Shown: positions 1 through 7,897, counted from the stretch's first letter. The stretch: DNA of 64,000 nt from Streptomyces atratus (GCF_900119365.1 NZ_FPJO01000007.1:269002-333001); one strand, 5' to 3'. A program made the numbers and translations. The notes: generated by a model not told the origin, from the sequence alone.

Positions 1-212
1 ACCCAGTTCCACCACCGCACCCCGGGGTCCGGCGAACCGGCGGTCTGGCGTCCGTAGCGGGCCCTCAGCTCGTCGGCGGTCTCCGGGGCGCCCCCGGTGT
101 ACGTGTGCAGGGCCGGGTCGCCGAGCACCGCCGCCATCTCGTCCGCGTACGCGACCCGCAACGGCAGCGCGTCCAGCCGCGCGGTGCCGAACGGCCCGGG
201 ATCGAGGTTCAT
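1..212 (-). CDS. GNAT family N-acetyltransferase, partial (C-terminus off the left edge)
   Basis: Reading the minus strand from the ATG at 212 gives an open frame to the window edge. It begins MNLDPGPFGTARLDALPLR and continues with a stretch containing YADEMAAVLGDP and LHTYTGGAPETADEL. That N-terminal pattern (an LPLR-like strand, then a helix placing the protein over a substrate, then a short D-P-x-x-x-x-Y segment) is typical of RimJ/RimL-type GNAT acetyltransferases, which move an acetyl group from acetyl-CoA to an amine. Only about 70 residues are present, so the acetyl-CoA loop cannot be seen. The start lies 4 nt after the stop of the upstream gene, with GAGG overlapping that stop, which suggests translational coupling. 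The substrate is unknown. Confidence 0.7.
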   Translation of the reverse strand, partial: MNLDPGPFGTARLDALPLRVAYADEMAAVLGDPALHTYTGGAPETADELRARYGRQTAGSPDPGVRWWNW

Positions 213-216
213 TCCC

Positions 217-1212
217 TCAGTTCCCCTTCCTGCGTCGCCCCATGAAGACCAGGAAACCGATGCCGGCGAGCACGAGCACCCCGGTCAGGGTCGTCCCCTT
301 CACGTCCCCGGTGCCGTCGCTCCCCGCCCCGGCGGACGAGGCCGACGAGTCGCCGCCCCGGGACGGCGACGTGCCGCCGCCCCCGTTGCCGCCGTCCACG
401 TCCACCCGTTCCACGTCGCTCTGCTCCCCCTCCGAGCCGAACATCAGCGCCGAGCCGTCCGCCGTGTACGTCACGGACTCGGCCTGCCGCTGGATCGGTG
501 CCCGGACCGCGTCGTCGGCGCCGAGCCTGCCGTTCTCGAAGACATAGCCCCGGGCGCTGAAGTACGAGCGCAGCACCAGCTCCTTGCCGTCCGGCGAGAA
601 CGCCCCGTCCGTCACCCACGGCACCTCGCCCACCCGCCGGAAGACATTGGTGGCCCCGGTGGTCAGCTTCGCCGGGCCCTCGTACAGCCCGCCGCCGTCC
701 TCGTTCTTCGACGCGATGTAGACGCGCCCGGTCACGGGGTGGACCATCAGCGCCTCGGCGTTGCGCGGGCCGTCCGCGTACTTCACGTCGAACTGGGTGG
801 CCCGGACCGTCGCGTCCCTCAGCTCCTTCGGCTCCGGGAAGCGGTAGATCCAGACGTGGTCCCAGCTGCCGTTCAGGTTGTCGCCGATGTCACCGACGTA
901 CAGGTTGCCGTCCGGTCCGAGGGAGATGGCCTCCACGTCGCGGGGTTCGCCCACCCCCTTCATGGTGATGGTCGCGACGGTCTTCCCGGTCCGGGAGTCG
1001 ACGGCGTAGACGTACGGCCCGTCGTCGCTGTCGTTGTGCGTCCAGTAGATGCCGGGGTGGGCGCGGCTCGCGGCGAGGCCGCTGGACTCGGTGATCCGGG
1101 AGTCCTCGATCGTGAAGCTCCGGTCGGCTCCGGCGTCGGCCACGGCCGGAGCCGCACCGGTGAACAGGAGGAGCAGCGCGGCGGCTCCGGACACAGTCAG
1201 GTACGAACGCAT
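217..1212 (-). CDS. secreted, membrane-anchored beta-propeller-like protein
   Basis: 331 residues from the ATG at 1212. The frame is open further upstream, but this start places a signal peptide at the N-terminus (MRSYLTVSGAAALLLLFTG, then AVADAG as a likely cleavage region). The body contains repeated strand-turn units such as GIYWTHNDSDD, DGNLYVGDIGDN, TGRVYIASKNEDGG and DGKELVLRSY, as in WD/NHL/YncE-like beta-propellers. A Gly/Ser-rich low-complexity linker (roughly residues 275-305) leads to a hydrophobic helix (LTGVLVLAGIGFLVFMG) and a basic RRRK tail. This topology fits a protein displayed outside the membrane by a C-terminal anchor; no LPXTG sortase motif is present. No catalytic motif was recognised, so the role is unknown. 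It probably shares a transcript with the downstream acetyltransferase. Confidence 0.75.
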   Translation of the reverse strand: MRSYLTVSGAAALLLLFTGAAPAVADAGADRSFTIEDSRITESSGLAASRAHPGIYWTHNDSDDGPYVYAVDSRTGKTVATITMKGVGEPRDVEAISLGPDGNLYVGDIGDNLNGSWDHVWIYRFPEPKELRDATVRATQFDVKYADGPRNAEALMVHPVTGRVYIASKNEDGGGLYEGPAKLTTGATNVFRRVGEVPWVTDGAFSPDGKELVLRSYFSARGYVFENGRLGADDAVRAPIQRQAESVTYTADGSALMFGSEGEQSDVERVDVDGGNGGGGTSPSRGGDSSASSAGAGSDGTGDVKGTTLTGVLVLAGIGFLVFMGRRRKGN

Positions 1213-1270
1213 GGCACAAGTGTCCATCGTCACGTCGCAGGCGGCAGGAGTGATCCGCGATGATGACGCC

Positions 1271-1957
1271 ATGCGGTTCACGTTTGTCGGCGATTCCATG
1301 ACCATCGGCTGCGCCGGCGACTTCACCTGGCGCTACCGGATGTGGCAGCACCTCACCTCCACCCTCGGTGCGCCGTTCTCGATCGTCGGGCCGCGCAGGG
1401 CGCTGTACGACACGGTGGCGGGCGCCCCGGTCAGTCACGCGTACGGCGCGCCGGACTTCCCCGCCGAGGCCCGCACCCACCTGGCCGGCTGGGGCGAGGG
1501 CTGGCTGCACATGGCCCCGGTGATCGCCGGCACGGTGGCCGGGCACCGCACGGACGTCCTGCTCGTCTCGCTCGGCCTGATAGACCTCGGGTTCTACACG
1601 GACAGCGACCAGACCGTCCTGAACGCAAGGGCGTTCATCACGGCGGCCCGCACCGCGAACCCGCACGTCAAGATGGTCCTCCTGCCCGTGATACCGAACA
1701 TCCGGGCCGAGTCGGACGCCCCGTTCGCCGCCGAGTGCGACCGTTTCAACGAGCTGCTGGCGAAAGCCGTCGCCGACCTCGACGAGCCCATGTCCCCGGT
1801 CCTGCTGGCCTCCCGCCCCCCGGGGTACGACATCCACGAGGACACGTACGACGGAACGCACCCCGGGCCCACCGGCGAGCACGCGCTGGCGGGCGCGTTC
1901 GCCGAAGCGATGCATCAGGCGTGGGGGCTGGGCGGCCCGTACACACCCCGGCCGTGA
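1271..1957 (+). CDS. SGNH/GDSL-family hydrolase
   Basis: 228 residues. The ATG at 1271 was chosen over earlier in-frame starts because it puts the block I motif FVGDS right at the N-terminus (nucleophile Ser9), as in secreted and cytoplasmic SGNH esterases. The block V motif DGTHP carries the Asp and His of the triad (D194, H197). The usual block III GxND is altered to GLID, so the oxyanion-hole Asn seems to be missing or replaced. No signal peptide is evident. Family knowledge suggests esterase, lipase or deacetylase activity; the substrate cannot be told. It is divergent from the propeller gene, with only 58 nt between the two starts. Confidence 0.8.
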   Translation: MRFTFVGDSMTIGCAGDFTWRYRMWQHLTSTLGAPFSIVGPRRALYDTVAGAPVSHAYGAPDFPAEARTHLAGWGEGWLHMAPVIAGTVAGHRTDVLLVSLGLIDLGFYTDSDQTVLNARAFITAARTANPHVKMVLLPVIPNIRAESDAPFAAECDRFNELLAKAVADLDEPMSPVLLASRPPGYDIHEDTYDGTHPGPTGEHALAGAFAEAMHQAWGLGGPYTPRP

Positions 1958-1978
1958 GCGGACACGAAAGGGACTGAC

Positions 1979-2125
1979 ATGGCAGGAACGGCCACCCGGC
2001 ACCTCTATCTCGTCCGGCACGGCGAGGCGGCGGGGGAGGACGACGACAGCACGCTGACGGAGGCCGGCCGCCGCCAGGCGCAGCTGCTGCGCTGGACGGG
2101 TTTCCCACCGGAACTCCGGGTCTGA
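1979..2125 (+). pseudogene. truncated histidine phosphatase (phosphoglycerate-mutase family), N-terminal remnant
   Basis: An ATG at 1979 opens a 48-codon frame ending at TGA 2123-2125. It starts MAGTATRHLYLVRHGEAAGE and continues to TLTEAGRRQAQLL. The LVRHGEA motif holds the phospho-accepting His of histidine phosphatases, and the ...LTEAGRRQA helix follows at the usual place. Normal members run to about 190-230 residues and need a second catalytic His near the C-terminus, absent here. After RQAQLL the sequence changes to RWTGFPPELRV and stops, 12 nt from the convergent XRE gene. This looks like a deletion fusing the 5' end of the gene to unrelated DNA. It is unlikely to be active. Confidence 0.7.
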
Positions 2126-2137
2126 GCCCGGGACTTC

Positions 2138-2764
2138 CTACCGGCCGTCCGAAGAGGGCCGGGCCCGCACGTGCATCCGCTCGCCCTGCTGCCCGAACAG
2201 GCTGAGGAATTCGACCGGCTCGGGCCCGGCACTGGCCCAGGCGTGCGGCGTACGCGTGTCGAACTCGGCGACCTCGCCGGCCGTGAGCACCAGATCGTGT
2301 TCGCCCAGCAGCAGCCGCAACCGCCCCGCCAGCACGTACAGCCACTCGTACCCCTCGTGCACCCGCTGCTCCAGCGGCCCCGTGGACCCGCGCCCGCCGG
2401 GCAGGATCTGCTTGTACGCGTGCAGCCCGCCGAGGTGCCGGGTGAGCGGTACGAACGTCATGCCGTCGCGGGTGAAGGGGCGGAAGTGGATGCGCGGGTC
2501 GCCGGTGGCCGGGGCGCCGACCAGTTCGTCCAGCTGCACCCCGTACGCCTTCGCCAGCGGCAGCAGCAGTTCGAGGGTGGGCTTGCGGCCGCCGGACTCC
2601 AGGCGCGAGAGGGTGCTCAGGGAGATCCCTGTCGTCTCGCTGAGCTGCGCCAGCGTCGTGCCGCGTTCCTGGCGCAGGGCCCGCAGGCGCGGGCCGACGC
2701 CCGTCAGAACGGTCGTGATCTCGTCGTCGTCCGGTCGTTCCGCGTGCTCCGCGCCGTCTTCCAT
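2138..2764 (-). CDS. XRE-family transcriptional regulator with C-terminal cupin domain
   Basis: 208 residues from the ATG at 2764; the longer open frame upstream reads through the tetR region out of phase and is ignored. Residues about 20-80 form an HTH_3 domain (RLRALRQERGTTLAQLSETT, then ISLSTLSRLESGGRKPTL). The C-terminal half is a cupin_2 barrel (GYEWLYVLAGRLRLLLGEHD, then AGEVAEFDTRTPHAW), the arrangement of small-molecule-responsive repressors of the PuuR/SutR type. There is no good Shine-Dalgarno site. A 15-bp inverted repeat sits 11 nt before the start, a likely autoregulatory operator. It lies 35 nt downstream of tetR on the same strand and may be co-transcribed with it. Confidence 0.85.
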   Translation of the reverse strand: MEDGAEHAERPDDDEITTVLTGVGPRLRALRQERGTTLAQLSETTGISLSTLSRLESGGRKPTLELLLPLAKAYGVQLDELVGAPATGDPRIHFRPFTRDGMTFVPLTRHLGGLHAYKQILPGGRGSTGPLEQRVHEGYEWLYVLAGRLRLLLGEHDLVLTAGEVAEFDTRTPHAWASAGPEPVEFLSLFGQQGERMHVRARPSSDGR

Positions 2765-2775
2765 GGGCCCATTAT

Positions 2776-2790
2776 TTGCCGACACGGCAA
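2776..2790. promoter_or_regulatory. inverted repeat TTGCCG-N3-CGGCAA, probable operator
   Basis: Perfect 6-bp arms with a 3-nt spacer, centred about 19 nt upstream of the XRE-cupin start and inside the 35-nt gap after tetR. Position and symmetry fit an autoregulatory site for the dimeric XRE-cupin protein. Assignment to that protein is inference. Confidence 0.45.
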
Positions 2791-2799
2791 CCGGACGCG

Positions 2800-3438
2800 T
2801 CAGGACGACAGGATCATGGCCAATGAGAGCCGGGTCAGCTCGTCGGTCAGCCACTCGGCGTCGACCTGGCGGGGCCGGCGGCCGTGGTGGGCCATGAGTT
2901 CGTCCACCGAGTGGTTGAGCACCGTGACGGTCACCGTGTGGTCCCTGGCCACCGCCTCGCCCCGGCGCACGGCGCGCTCGGCCTCGGACGTCAGGAACTC
3001 GATCCACATCGCCCGCCAGGTCGCGAGGTGCTTGTCCACCTCCCGGCTCACCCCGAGCACCTCGACGAAGGCCACCCGGGCCGCGCACCGGTCCTCGGTG
3101 ACCGCCTTCACATAGGCCTCGAAGAGCAGCCGGACCCGTTCCTCCGTCGGGCAGTCCTCCATGCCCTCCGCCATCAGGGCGTTCTCGGCCGCGCGCAGCC
3201 CGTAGGTCGCCACCTCGTCGTACAGCGCCATCAGCAGCACTTCGCGGGAGACGAACTCCTGATGGAAGACATGGACGGGCACCTTCGCGCGGGCGCACAA
3301 CTCCTCGATGCCCGTGTGCGCGTACCCGTACGCCCCGAACAACTCGCGCCCTGCCCGCAGGAGTCGGTCCCGTGCCCCCAGGAGCTCCATGGACCGCCCG
3401 ACCGTCCCGTTCCGCCGGCTCGCCACGACACCCGTCAT
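2800..3438 (-). CDS. TetR-family transcriptional regulator
   Basis: 212 residues. The ATG at 3438 is preceded by a strong AAGGAGG site, which decides the start. Residues about 20-65 form the TetR HTH (RLLRAGRELFGAYGYAHTGI, then EELCARAKVPVHVFHQEF, a variant of the usual recognition helix with FHQEF for YxHF). The remaining helices form the ligand/dimer domain (EERVRLLFEAYVKAVTED). It resembles TetR members next to lipid or efflux genes, but no such target is adjacent: it is followed only by the XRE-cupin gene. The ligand is unknown. Confidence 0.85.
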   Translation of the reverse strand: MTGVVASRRNGTVGRSMELLGARDRLLRAGRELFGAYGYAHTGIEELCARAKVPVHVFHQEFVSREVLLMALYDEVATYGLRAAENALMAEGMEDCPTEERVRLLFEAYVKAVTEDRCAARVAFVEVLGVSREVDKHLATWRAMWIEFLTSEAERAVRRGEAVARDHTVTVTVLNHSVDELMAHHGRRPRQVDAEWLTDELTRLSLAMILSS

Positions 3439-3758
3439 CGGTCCTCCTTCGTCGTCCGTACCGCTGTCCCCACTCTTCCCGCTCCACGCGGTCGGTGGTG
3501 GGTCCGCCACGCACTGAGGACTCCATCACTTCCCGGGCTCCCCCGCCTCCGGAACTCCCCAAGAAACAACCCTCGGGGGGCGCGAGACCTGCCCCTTCAC
3601 GCCTCGGCGCAGGCGCCCCCGCCCCCGAACCGGGCCCGTACGACCGGGGTTGCCGGCCCCGTCCCCGCCGCCCGGCAGGCCGCCCCCGGGCGGTTTCACC
3701 GGGCTCTGCCCAACTGGACGGCCGACGCCGGCTCCTGCGGCGGTTTCGCCCTCACGCA
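3439..3758. other. non-coding gap upstream of tetR
   Basis: Contains the tetR leader and a GC-rich stretch with poly-C runs. Frames crossing it on both strands are low-complexity Pro/Arg/Gly shadows without ribosome sites. I see no gene and no convincing promoter. Confidence 0.5.
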
Positions 3759-3794
3759 CCGCGGCCGGTGAAGCGCGTGCTTCACCGGCCGCGG
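3759..3794 (-). terminator. strong hairpin terminator
   Basis: Perfect 16-bp stem (3759-3774 with 3779-3794) and a 4-nt loop GCGT. It lies 17 nt past the stop of the minus-strand lipoprotein gene, so it most likely ends that transcript. There is no U-tract, as is common in actinomycetes. Confidence 0.75.
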
Positions 3795-3811
3795 AGTTGT
3801 TCCGTACGGGG

Positions 3812-4462
3812 TCAGGCCTTGCCGGTGCAGATCGCGTCGTAGGGCCGCCCCGGGCTCGGGAACAGCTCCAGGGGCTTGCTCCCGACCGGGCACTGCTCGG
3901 CCGTCTTCGTCAGGTCGAGCACCTTGCTCACACCGCTTCCGCCGCTGCCGCAGGCGACCTCCTTGGCCTGGTCGTCCACGCAGTCGCCCTTCACCAGCTG
4001 ACCGCCGCCCGCACCGGCGTCACCGGGGTGGTCGCCGCTCAGGTTGCGGCCGCAGATGGTCTTGCTGGGGATGCCGGACTTGGCGTCGCCGCCGGAACCG
4101 AAGGAGACCTTCACCGAAATGATCGCGTCCGTACCGGCCGGGCACTGGATGGAATCGGAGAAGATCGCGCCGTCCTTGATCTCCAGGGCCTTGAGCGTGG
4201 CCTTGGAATCGCCGCAGTCCAGGGGCTGGTAGGCATCCTTCGCGCTGCTGTCGGGCCCTGCGCAGTCGCCGACCTTCCAGTCCTTGGCCGCGTGGGTACC
4301 GTCGCTCGACTTGTTGCAGGCAGTGGCCGCACCGAGGACGAGTGCGACGGCCACCACCGCCTTCGAGCCGTTCAGGAGAGCCGTACGAGAGCTGCGTCGC
4401 GGGGAGGAAACGGTGCTGCTTCGGCTACCGCTACGGGGTCGCGTGCTGCCGTTGACTCTCAT
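3812..4462 (-). CDS. putative lipoprotein (LppU-like)
   Basis: 216 residues from the ATG at 4462, preceded by AAGGAG. A basic N-terminal stretch (RPRSGSRSS...PRRSSR) leads into a hydrophobic segment ending in a lipobox-like LGAATAC, so the mature protein probably starts at that Cys on the outer membrane face. The mature part has six or more further Cys (VGDCAGP, PLDCGDS, SIQCPAG, TICGRN, KGDCVDD, VACGSG, EQCPVG, AICTG), regularly spaced as if disulfide-paired, in two repeats that both begin with a GDC motif. The W-K-V-G-D-C opening resembles LppU-type actinobacterial lipoproteins (tentative). The function is unknown. A strong terminator follows. Confidence 0.7.
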   Translation of the reverse strand: MRVNGSTRPRSGSRSSTVSSPRRSSRTALLNGSKAVVAVALVLGAATACNKSSDGTHAAKDWKVGDCAGPDSSAKDAYQPLDCGDSKATLKALEIKDGAIFSDSIQCPAGTDAIISVKVSFGSGGDAKSGIPSKTICGRNLSGDHPGDAGAGGGQLVKGDCVDDQAKEVACGSGGSGVSKVLDLTKTAEQCPVGSKPLELFPSPGRPYDAICTGKA

Positions 4463-4581
4463 GCTGCTCCTTGGAGTTCGGGTATGGGGCGCGGCCAGCA
4501 CAGCACTCGGCGTGGCCCGCGCATGGTGGCGCGCGCGTGATGACGACAGGACCGGGCGCCGCGGTTCCCGCTCCGGCGGAA

Positions 4582-4928
4582 TCAGCCCCCGTGCGGGGCC
4601 GGTGCGGCGAACTCCACGTCCGCGGCGCGCGCCACGACCTCCAGATCGCTGCCGAGGGCCCATTCGGCGACCCGCGAGACCGCGGCGGCCGGGACGGGCC
4701 CGCTGATCCCGGGCGCGGCCGGGATGTCGTGCGTCGCGTGCGCGTCGTGCGGCATGACGACCCGGTACCCCAGCTCCAGCGCCGTACGAGCCGTCGCCTG
4801 TACGCACATCTCGGACATCACGCCGCAGATGGTGAGCGCCCGCACCCCCGAGTCCCTCAACAGGTCGCCCAGCGGCGTCCCGTGGAACCCGTCGTCCCTG
4901 AGCTTGCGGAAGGAGGGTGCCCCCGCTC
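4582..4928 (-). pseudogene. isochorismatase-family hydrolase, 5'-truncated remnant
   Basis: The minus-strand frame ending at TGA 4582-4584 reads GAPSFRKLRDDGFHGTPLGD, then LRDSGVRALTICGVMSEMCV and ATARTALELGYRVVMPHDAH. This is the C-terminal half of isochorismatase-like hydrolases, including the catalytic Cys (SEMC) and the A-T-A-R-T-A-L-x-x-G-Y helix. The N-terminal half with the catalytic Asp and the first half of the active site is absent: going upstream the frame hits a TGA within the CCGGTGAGC stretch near 4928-4935, and the next gene ends at 4964. The first in-frame ATG is at 4860, giving 92 residues. It is almost certainly non-functional. Confidence 0.65.
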
Positions 4929-4963
4929 ACCGGGCGGACAGGAACGACCACCCCCGCCGCGCC

Positions 4964-5581
4964 CTACTCGCTCAGCCCCACAACACCCCAGCCCCGCCGG
5001 GCGGCTTCGGTGAGGATGCGGCCCCACTCCGTCAGCAGGAGAGCGAACGCGTCGAAGTCGCCGCCCCGGCCGTCGGGGACCGCGGAATACACGGTGAAGG
5101 CCTCGCGCAACCCGCCGAGCCGTGGCCGTACGCCCTCCCATGTCGCGGCCAGTTCCCGGACGCTGTCCGGTGACCGCGCGACCAGCAGGCCGTACGAGAC
5201 TTCCGGGTCCTCGGAGAAGAAGTCGCGATCCGTTTCCCCCGACTCGCCGTCCATGCCACCCCAGATCAGCCCGAGCAGGAAGGTGTCCAGCCCGGTCCGC
5301 AACAGCGGATCGGCGTGGTCGCGGACGCGCTCCCAGTAATGCGTGGCCCAGAAGTGCGGCTTGTACGAACCGAGGGTGTGCAGGAACTCGTAGACGGCGA
5401 AGTGGGCACCGTTCGGCCCCGTCGGCCACTCCCAGTCGCCTTTGACCACCGGGGCGTCGTAGTCCCACAGCCCGCTCTCGTCGGCGTACCAGGCGTCCCT
5501 CAACCGCAACAGCCGCTCACGCTCGGGCACTTCACCCAGCCATGACCAGTCGGTGATCATCACCGTGATGTCGAGCCCCAT
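4964..5581 (-). CDS. conserved hypothetical protein, 205 aa
   Basis: Starts MGLDITVMITDWSWLGEVPE and is rich in aromatic residues (WYADESGLWDYDAP, GDWEWPTG, YKPHFWATHYWERV). Codon use is normal for the genome. There are no transmembrane segments, no signal peptide and no recognised catalytic motif. The MGLDI-x-V start and DADPLL/GLDTFLLGLIWG segments look like a compact alpha/beta cytoplasmic protein. The ribosome site is weak. It sits between two decayed genes (isochorismatase and Imm1 remnants), so it may itself belong to an older accessory insertion. No function assigned. Confidence 0.65.
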   Translation of the reverse strand: MGLDITVMITDWSWLGEVPERERLLRLRDAWYADESGLWDYDAPVVKGDWEWPTGPNGAHFAVYEFLHTLGSYKPHFWATHYWERVRDHADPLLRTGLDTFLLGLIWGGMDGESGETDRDFFSEDPEVSYGLLVARSPDSVRELAATWEGVRPRLGGLREAFTVYSAVPDGRGGDFDAFALLLTEWGRILTEAARRGWGVVGLSE

Positions 5582-5604
5582 GGTGCGAGGCTACCGGGCA
5601 CGGT

Positions 5605-5855
5605 CAGGTCGCCGCCCCGTCCGGTTCCGTCGCGAGCAACACCGAGCAGGCGATGGTGATGCTGCTCGATCACCCCGGCGACCCGGGAGGGCACGCCACG
5701 GACCCCGGGGCGCAGGAGTGGAGCGACGGGTTCGTCCTCTCGAACGGGCGGGCCGACGAATACCCCGACGCGGACACCGTGCCGCTCGACGAAGCCCTCC
5801 GGATCGTCCGCCACACCCTCGCCACCGGCCGACGCGGCGTGGGTGGTCGACCGCT
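5605..5855 (+). pseudogene. Imm1-like immunity gene remnant with frameshift
   Basis: The plus-strand frame reads ASNTEQAMVMLLDHPGDPGG, then HATDPGAQEWSDGFVLSNG and DEYPDADTVPLDEALRIVRH. This matches the C-terminal half of Imm1-type immunity proteins of polymorphic toxin systems (remembered pattern ...DxDTVPxxEALRIVxH...). After TLATG the frame slips: the expected ending (D-A-A-W-V-V-D-R-stop) is found in the +1 frame at 5831-5857 rather than in the reading frame. The N-terminal half is missing. It is a dead gene, and a hint that a toxin-immunity locus once stood here. Confidence 0.5.
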
Positions 5856-5884
5856 GAACCGGCCCGTGGATCAGGACGTCAGCA

Positions 5885-7897
5885 CTAACATTCCGCCAGC
5901 TTCGGCTTGTTCGGCGGGTTCGTCCTGTTCAGCAGCGGGGCGAGATGCTTGGCGTACAGCTCCTCCCAGACCCCGTCGTTCATGATCTTCTTCAGCGCCG
6001 AACACACCTCCCCCTTCAGCCTTTTCTCGTCCGGCTTCATGGCGACGCCGTAGCCCTCCGCGCCCGGACCGCTGTCCAGCCGCTTCAGCTCGGAGAGGTT
6101 GTTCTTGACGAACCCGGCGAGGATGACGTCGTCCGTGCTCACCGCGTAGACCGACGACGCCGGGTCCAGCAGGTCGCGTACGCACCGGTCGTAGCCGTTC
6201 GGCAGCGACTCCGTCATGTTGTAGCCCGCCTCGGGCAGCCATGACTCGTACGTCGAACTCCTCGCGGTACACACTTCGAACTGCCTCTTCCGCAGCATCC
6301 TGGAGTCGTCGATCGACACCGTCTTCGCCTTCTTGCGGACCATGAAGCTCCGGCTGGCCACGTAGTACGGGCCGGCGAACGCGACGCTGTAATCGGGCGC
6401 CTTCGCGTGCTTGCGCTCCGGCGTGATGCTGTAGGTGGCGATGACCAGATCCACATCGCCCTTCTGCAGTATCGTGCTCCGGTTCTCGCTGCTCACGGGT
6501 TCGAAAATGACCCGGTCGCGGCTGTAGCCCATGTCGTGCGCGATGGCGTAGGCCACGTCGATCTCGTACCCGCGGTACTTGCCGCCCTTGGTCTTCTCGC
6601 TCAGTCCGGGCTGATCGGCCTTGACGCCCACCTTCAGGAACGGGTGCCTCTTGATGTACGGCTCCGACTGGGAACCCTGCCCCGGCCGGGCGCCCGTCTC
6701 CGCCTCGCCGTCCCCCCGCATCCGGTCCACGGCGAACCATCCGAGTCCGGCCAGCAGAGCCCCGCACACCACGGCCGCCGAGAGTTTCTGCCATCCCGGG
6801 ACGCCCTTCTTCGGCGGCTCCGGCTGCTGGGGCGGTGCCTGCGGGGGTACGGGTGGGGGCTTGGGCACGGGTACGGGGTCCGGTTTCGCGGAGGAAGCGC
6901 GGAGGATCTTCCGGAGCATCTCCTCCGCGCTCTGGGCGCTCAGACGCCGGCGCGGGTCCTTGTGCATCAGCCGGACCACGACCTCGGCCAGGTCCCCGCC
7001 GTGTTCCATCGGCAGGGGGTCGGACTGGCAGGCGGCGACCAGGACCTCGTACTCGTTCGGCCGGTCGAAGGGGTGCCTGCCCTCGACCATCTCGTACAGC
7101 GTGACGCCCAGCGACCACAGGTCGGAGGCGGGTGTCGCGGCGCTCTCCTGCGAGGTCTGGGCGAGCAGTTCGGGCGCCAGGTACTTGAAGGTGCCGATGA
7201 GCTCGCCGGCCCTGGTGAGCGGGACGGCACCGTCGAAGGTCGCGATCCCGAAGTCCGCCAGGATCGCGAAGTCCTCCTTGGCGAAAAGGATGTTGGCGGG
7301 CTTCACATCGCGGTGGACCACCCGCGCCTCATGGACCGCCCGCAACCCGCCCAGCACCTGGAGGCCGATCGCGGCCGTCCGCCGCACCGGCAGACGCTGC
7401 TCCGCGCGCATCAGGTCCGCCAGCGAACGCGCGTCGAGCAGGTCCATCACGATCCAGACCTGGTTGCCGGACTCGACCCGGTCGTGCACCGCCACCACGT
7501 TCGGGTGCTTGATCTTGGCGATGGCCGCGGCCTCCCGGCGGGCCCGCTGCATCATCTGCTCCTGCGTGGCCGCCCCGACGGCGTCCCGGCCCAGCAGGCC
7601 CTTCACCGCGACATGACGGTCCAGACGGGTGTCCAACGCCTCCCAGACCTCGCCCATGCCACCGCGCCCGAGGCTGTGCAGCAACTCGTAACGGCCGTCG
7701 ATCACATGGTGCGGCGCGGGGGCCGCCGCCCGGTCCGGCGCCTGGGACGGCTGCGACGCCGGCTCCGGCCACGACTGCGCGTGCTCGGTGGAGTCGCTCC
7801 GCAGGAAGTCGCCCGCCCAGCCGCCGTCGGCCCCACGGGGGGAGTCTTCGCCCTGTCCATGGCCCGAATCGCGACCGGCCGTACCCTCGCTGTGCAT
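5885..7897 (-). CDS. membrane Ser/Thr protein kinase fused to an extracellular solute-binding (SBP_bac_3) domain
   Basis: 670 residues; the ATG at 7897 has an AGGGGG site. Residues 1-65 are a low-complexity leader. Residues 70-335 are a Hanks-type kinase: glycine loop GRGGMGEV (77-84), catalytic Lys99 in VAVK, HRDVKPANI with Asp197, DFG at 215-217, and APE at 241-243. A Pro-rich linker (340-365) precedes a single transmembrane helix at about 372-390. The outside part (about 415-665) is a family 3 periplasmic binding domain (PFLKVGVKADQPGL, GYEIDVAYAIAHDMG, GDVDLVIATYSITPERK, DLLDPASSVYAVSTDD, MNDGVWEELYAKHLAPLL), as in GlnH/GluB amino-acid receptors. The layout suggests a one-protein sensor: a small molecule bound outside controls kinase activity inside. 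Ligand and targets are unknown. Confidence 0.85.
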   Translation of the reverse strand: MHSEGTAGRDSGHGQGEDSPRGADGGWAGDFLRSDSTEHAQSWPEPASQPSQAPDRAAAPAPHHVIDGRYELLHSLGRGGMGEVWEALDTRLDRHVAVKGLLGRDAVGAATQEQMMQRARREAAAIAKIKHPNVVAVHDRVESGNQVWIVMDLLDARSLADLMRAEQRLPVRRTAAIGLQVLGGLRAVHEARVVHRDVKPANILFAKEDFAILADFGIATFDGAVPLTRAGELIGTFKYLAPELLAQTSQESAATPASDLWSLGVTLYEMVEGRHPFDRPNEYEVLVAACQSDPLPMEHGGDLAEVVVRLMHKDPRRRLSAQSAEEMLRKILRASSAKPDPVPVPKPPPVPPQAPPQQPEPPKKGVPGWQKLSAAVVCGALLAGLGWFAVDRMRGDGEAETGARPGQGSQSEPYIKRHPFLKVGVKADQPGLSEKTKGGKYRGYEIDVAYAIAHDMGYSRDRVIFEPVSSENRSTILQKGDVDLVIATYSITPERKHAKAPDYSVAFAGPYYVASRSFMVRKKAKTVSIDDSRMLRKRQFEVCTARSSTYESWLPEAGYNMTESLPNGYDRCVRDLLDPASSVYAVSTDDVILAGFVKNNLSELKRLDSGPGAEGYGVAMKPDEKRLKGEVCSALKKIMNDGVWEELYAKHLAPLLNRTNPPNKPKLAEC

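Noticed and set aside
97..1263. Long plus-strand frame opposite the propeller gene
   Set aside because: Arg/Pro/Gly/His-rich shadow of a minus-strand gene with a signal peptide and clear repeats; no ribosome site.
5653..5985. Intact 110-aa gene reading past the Imm1 region
   Set aside because: Its last 50 codons run antisense into the kinase gene; the genuine Imm1 ending is in another frame.
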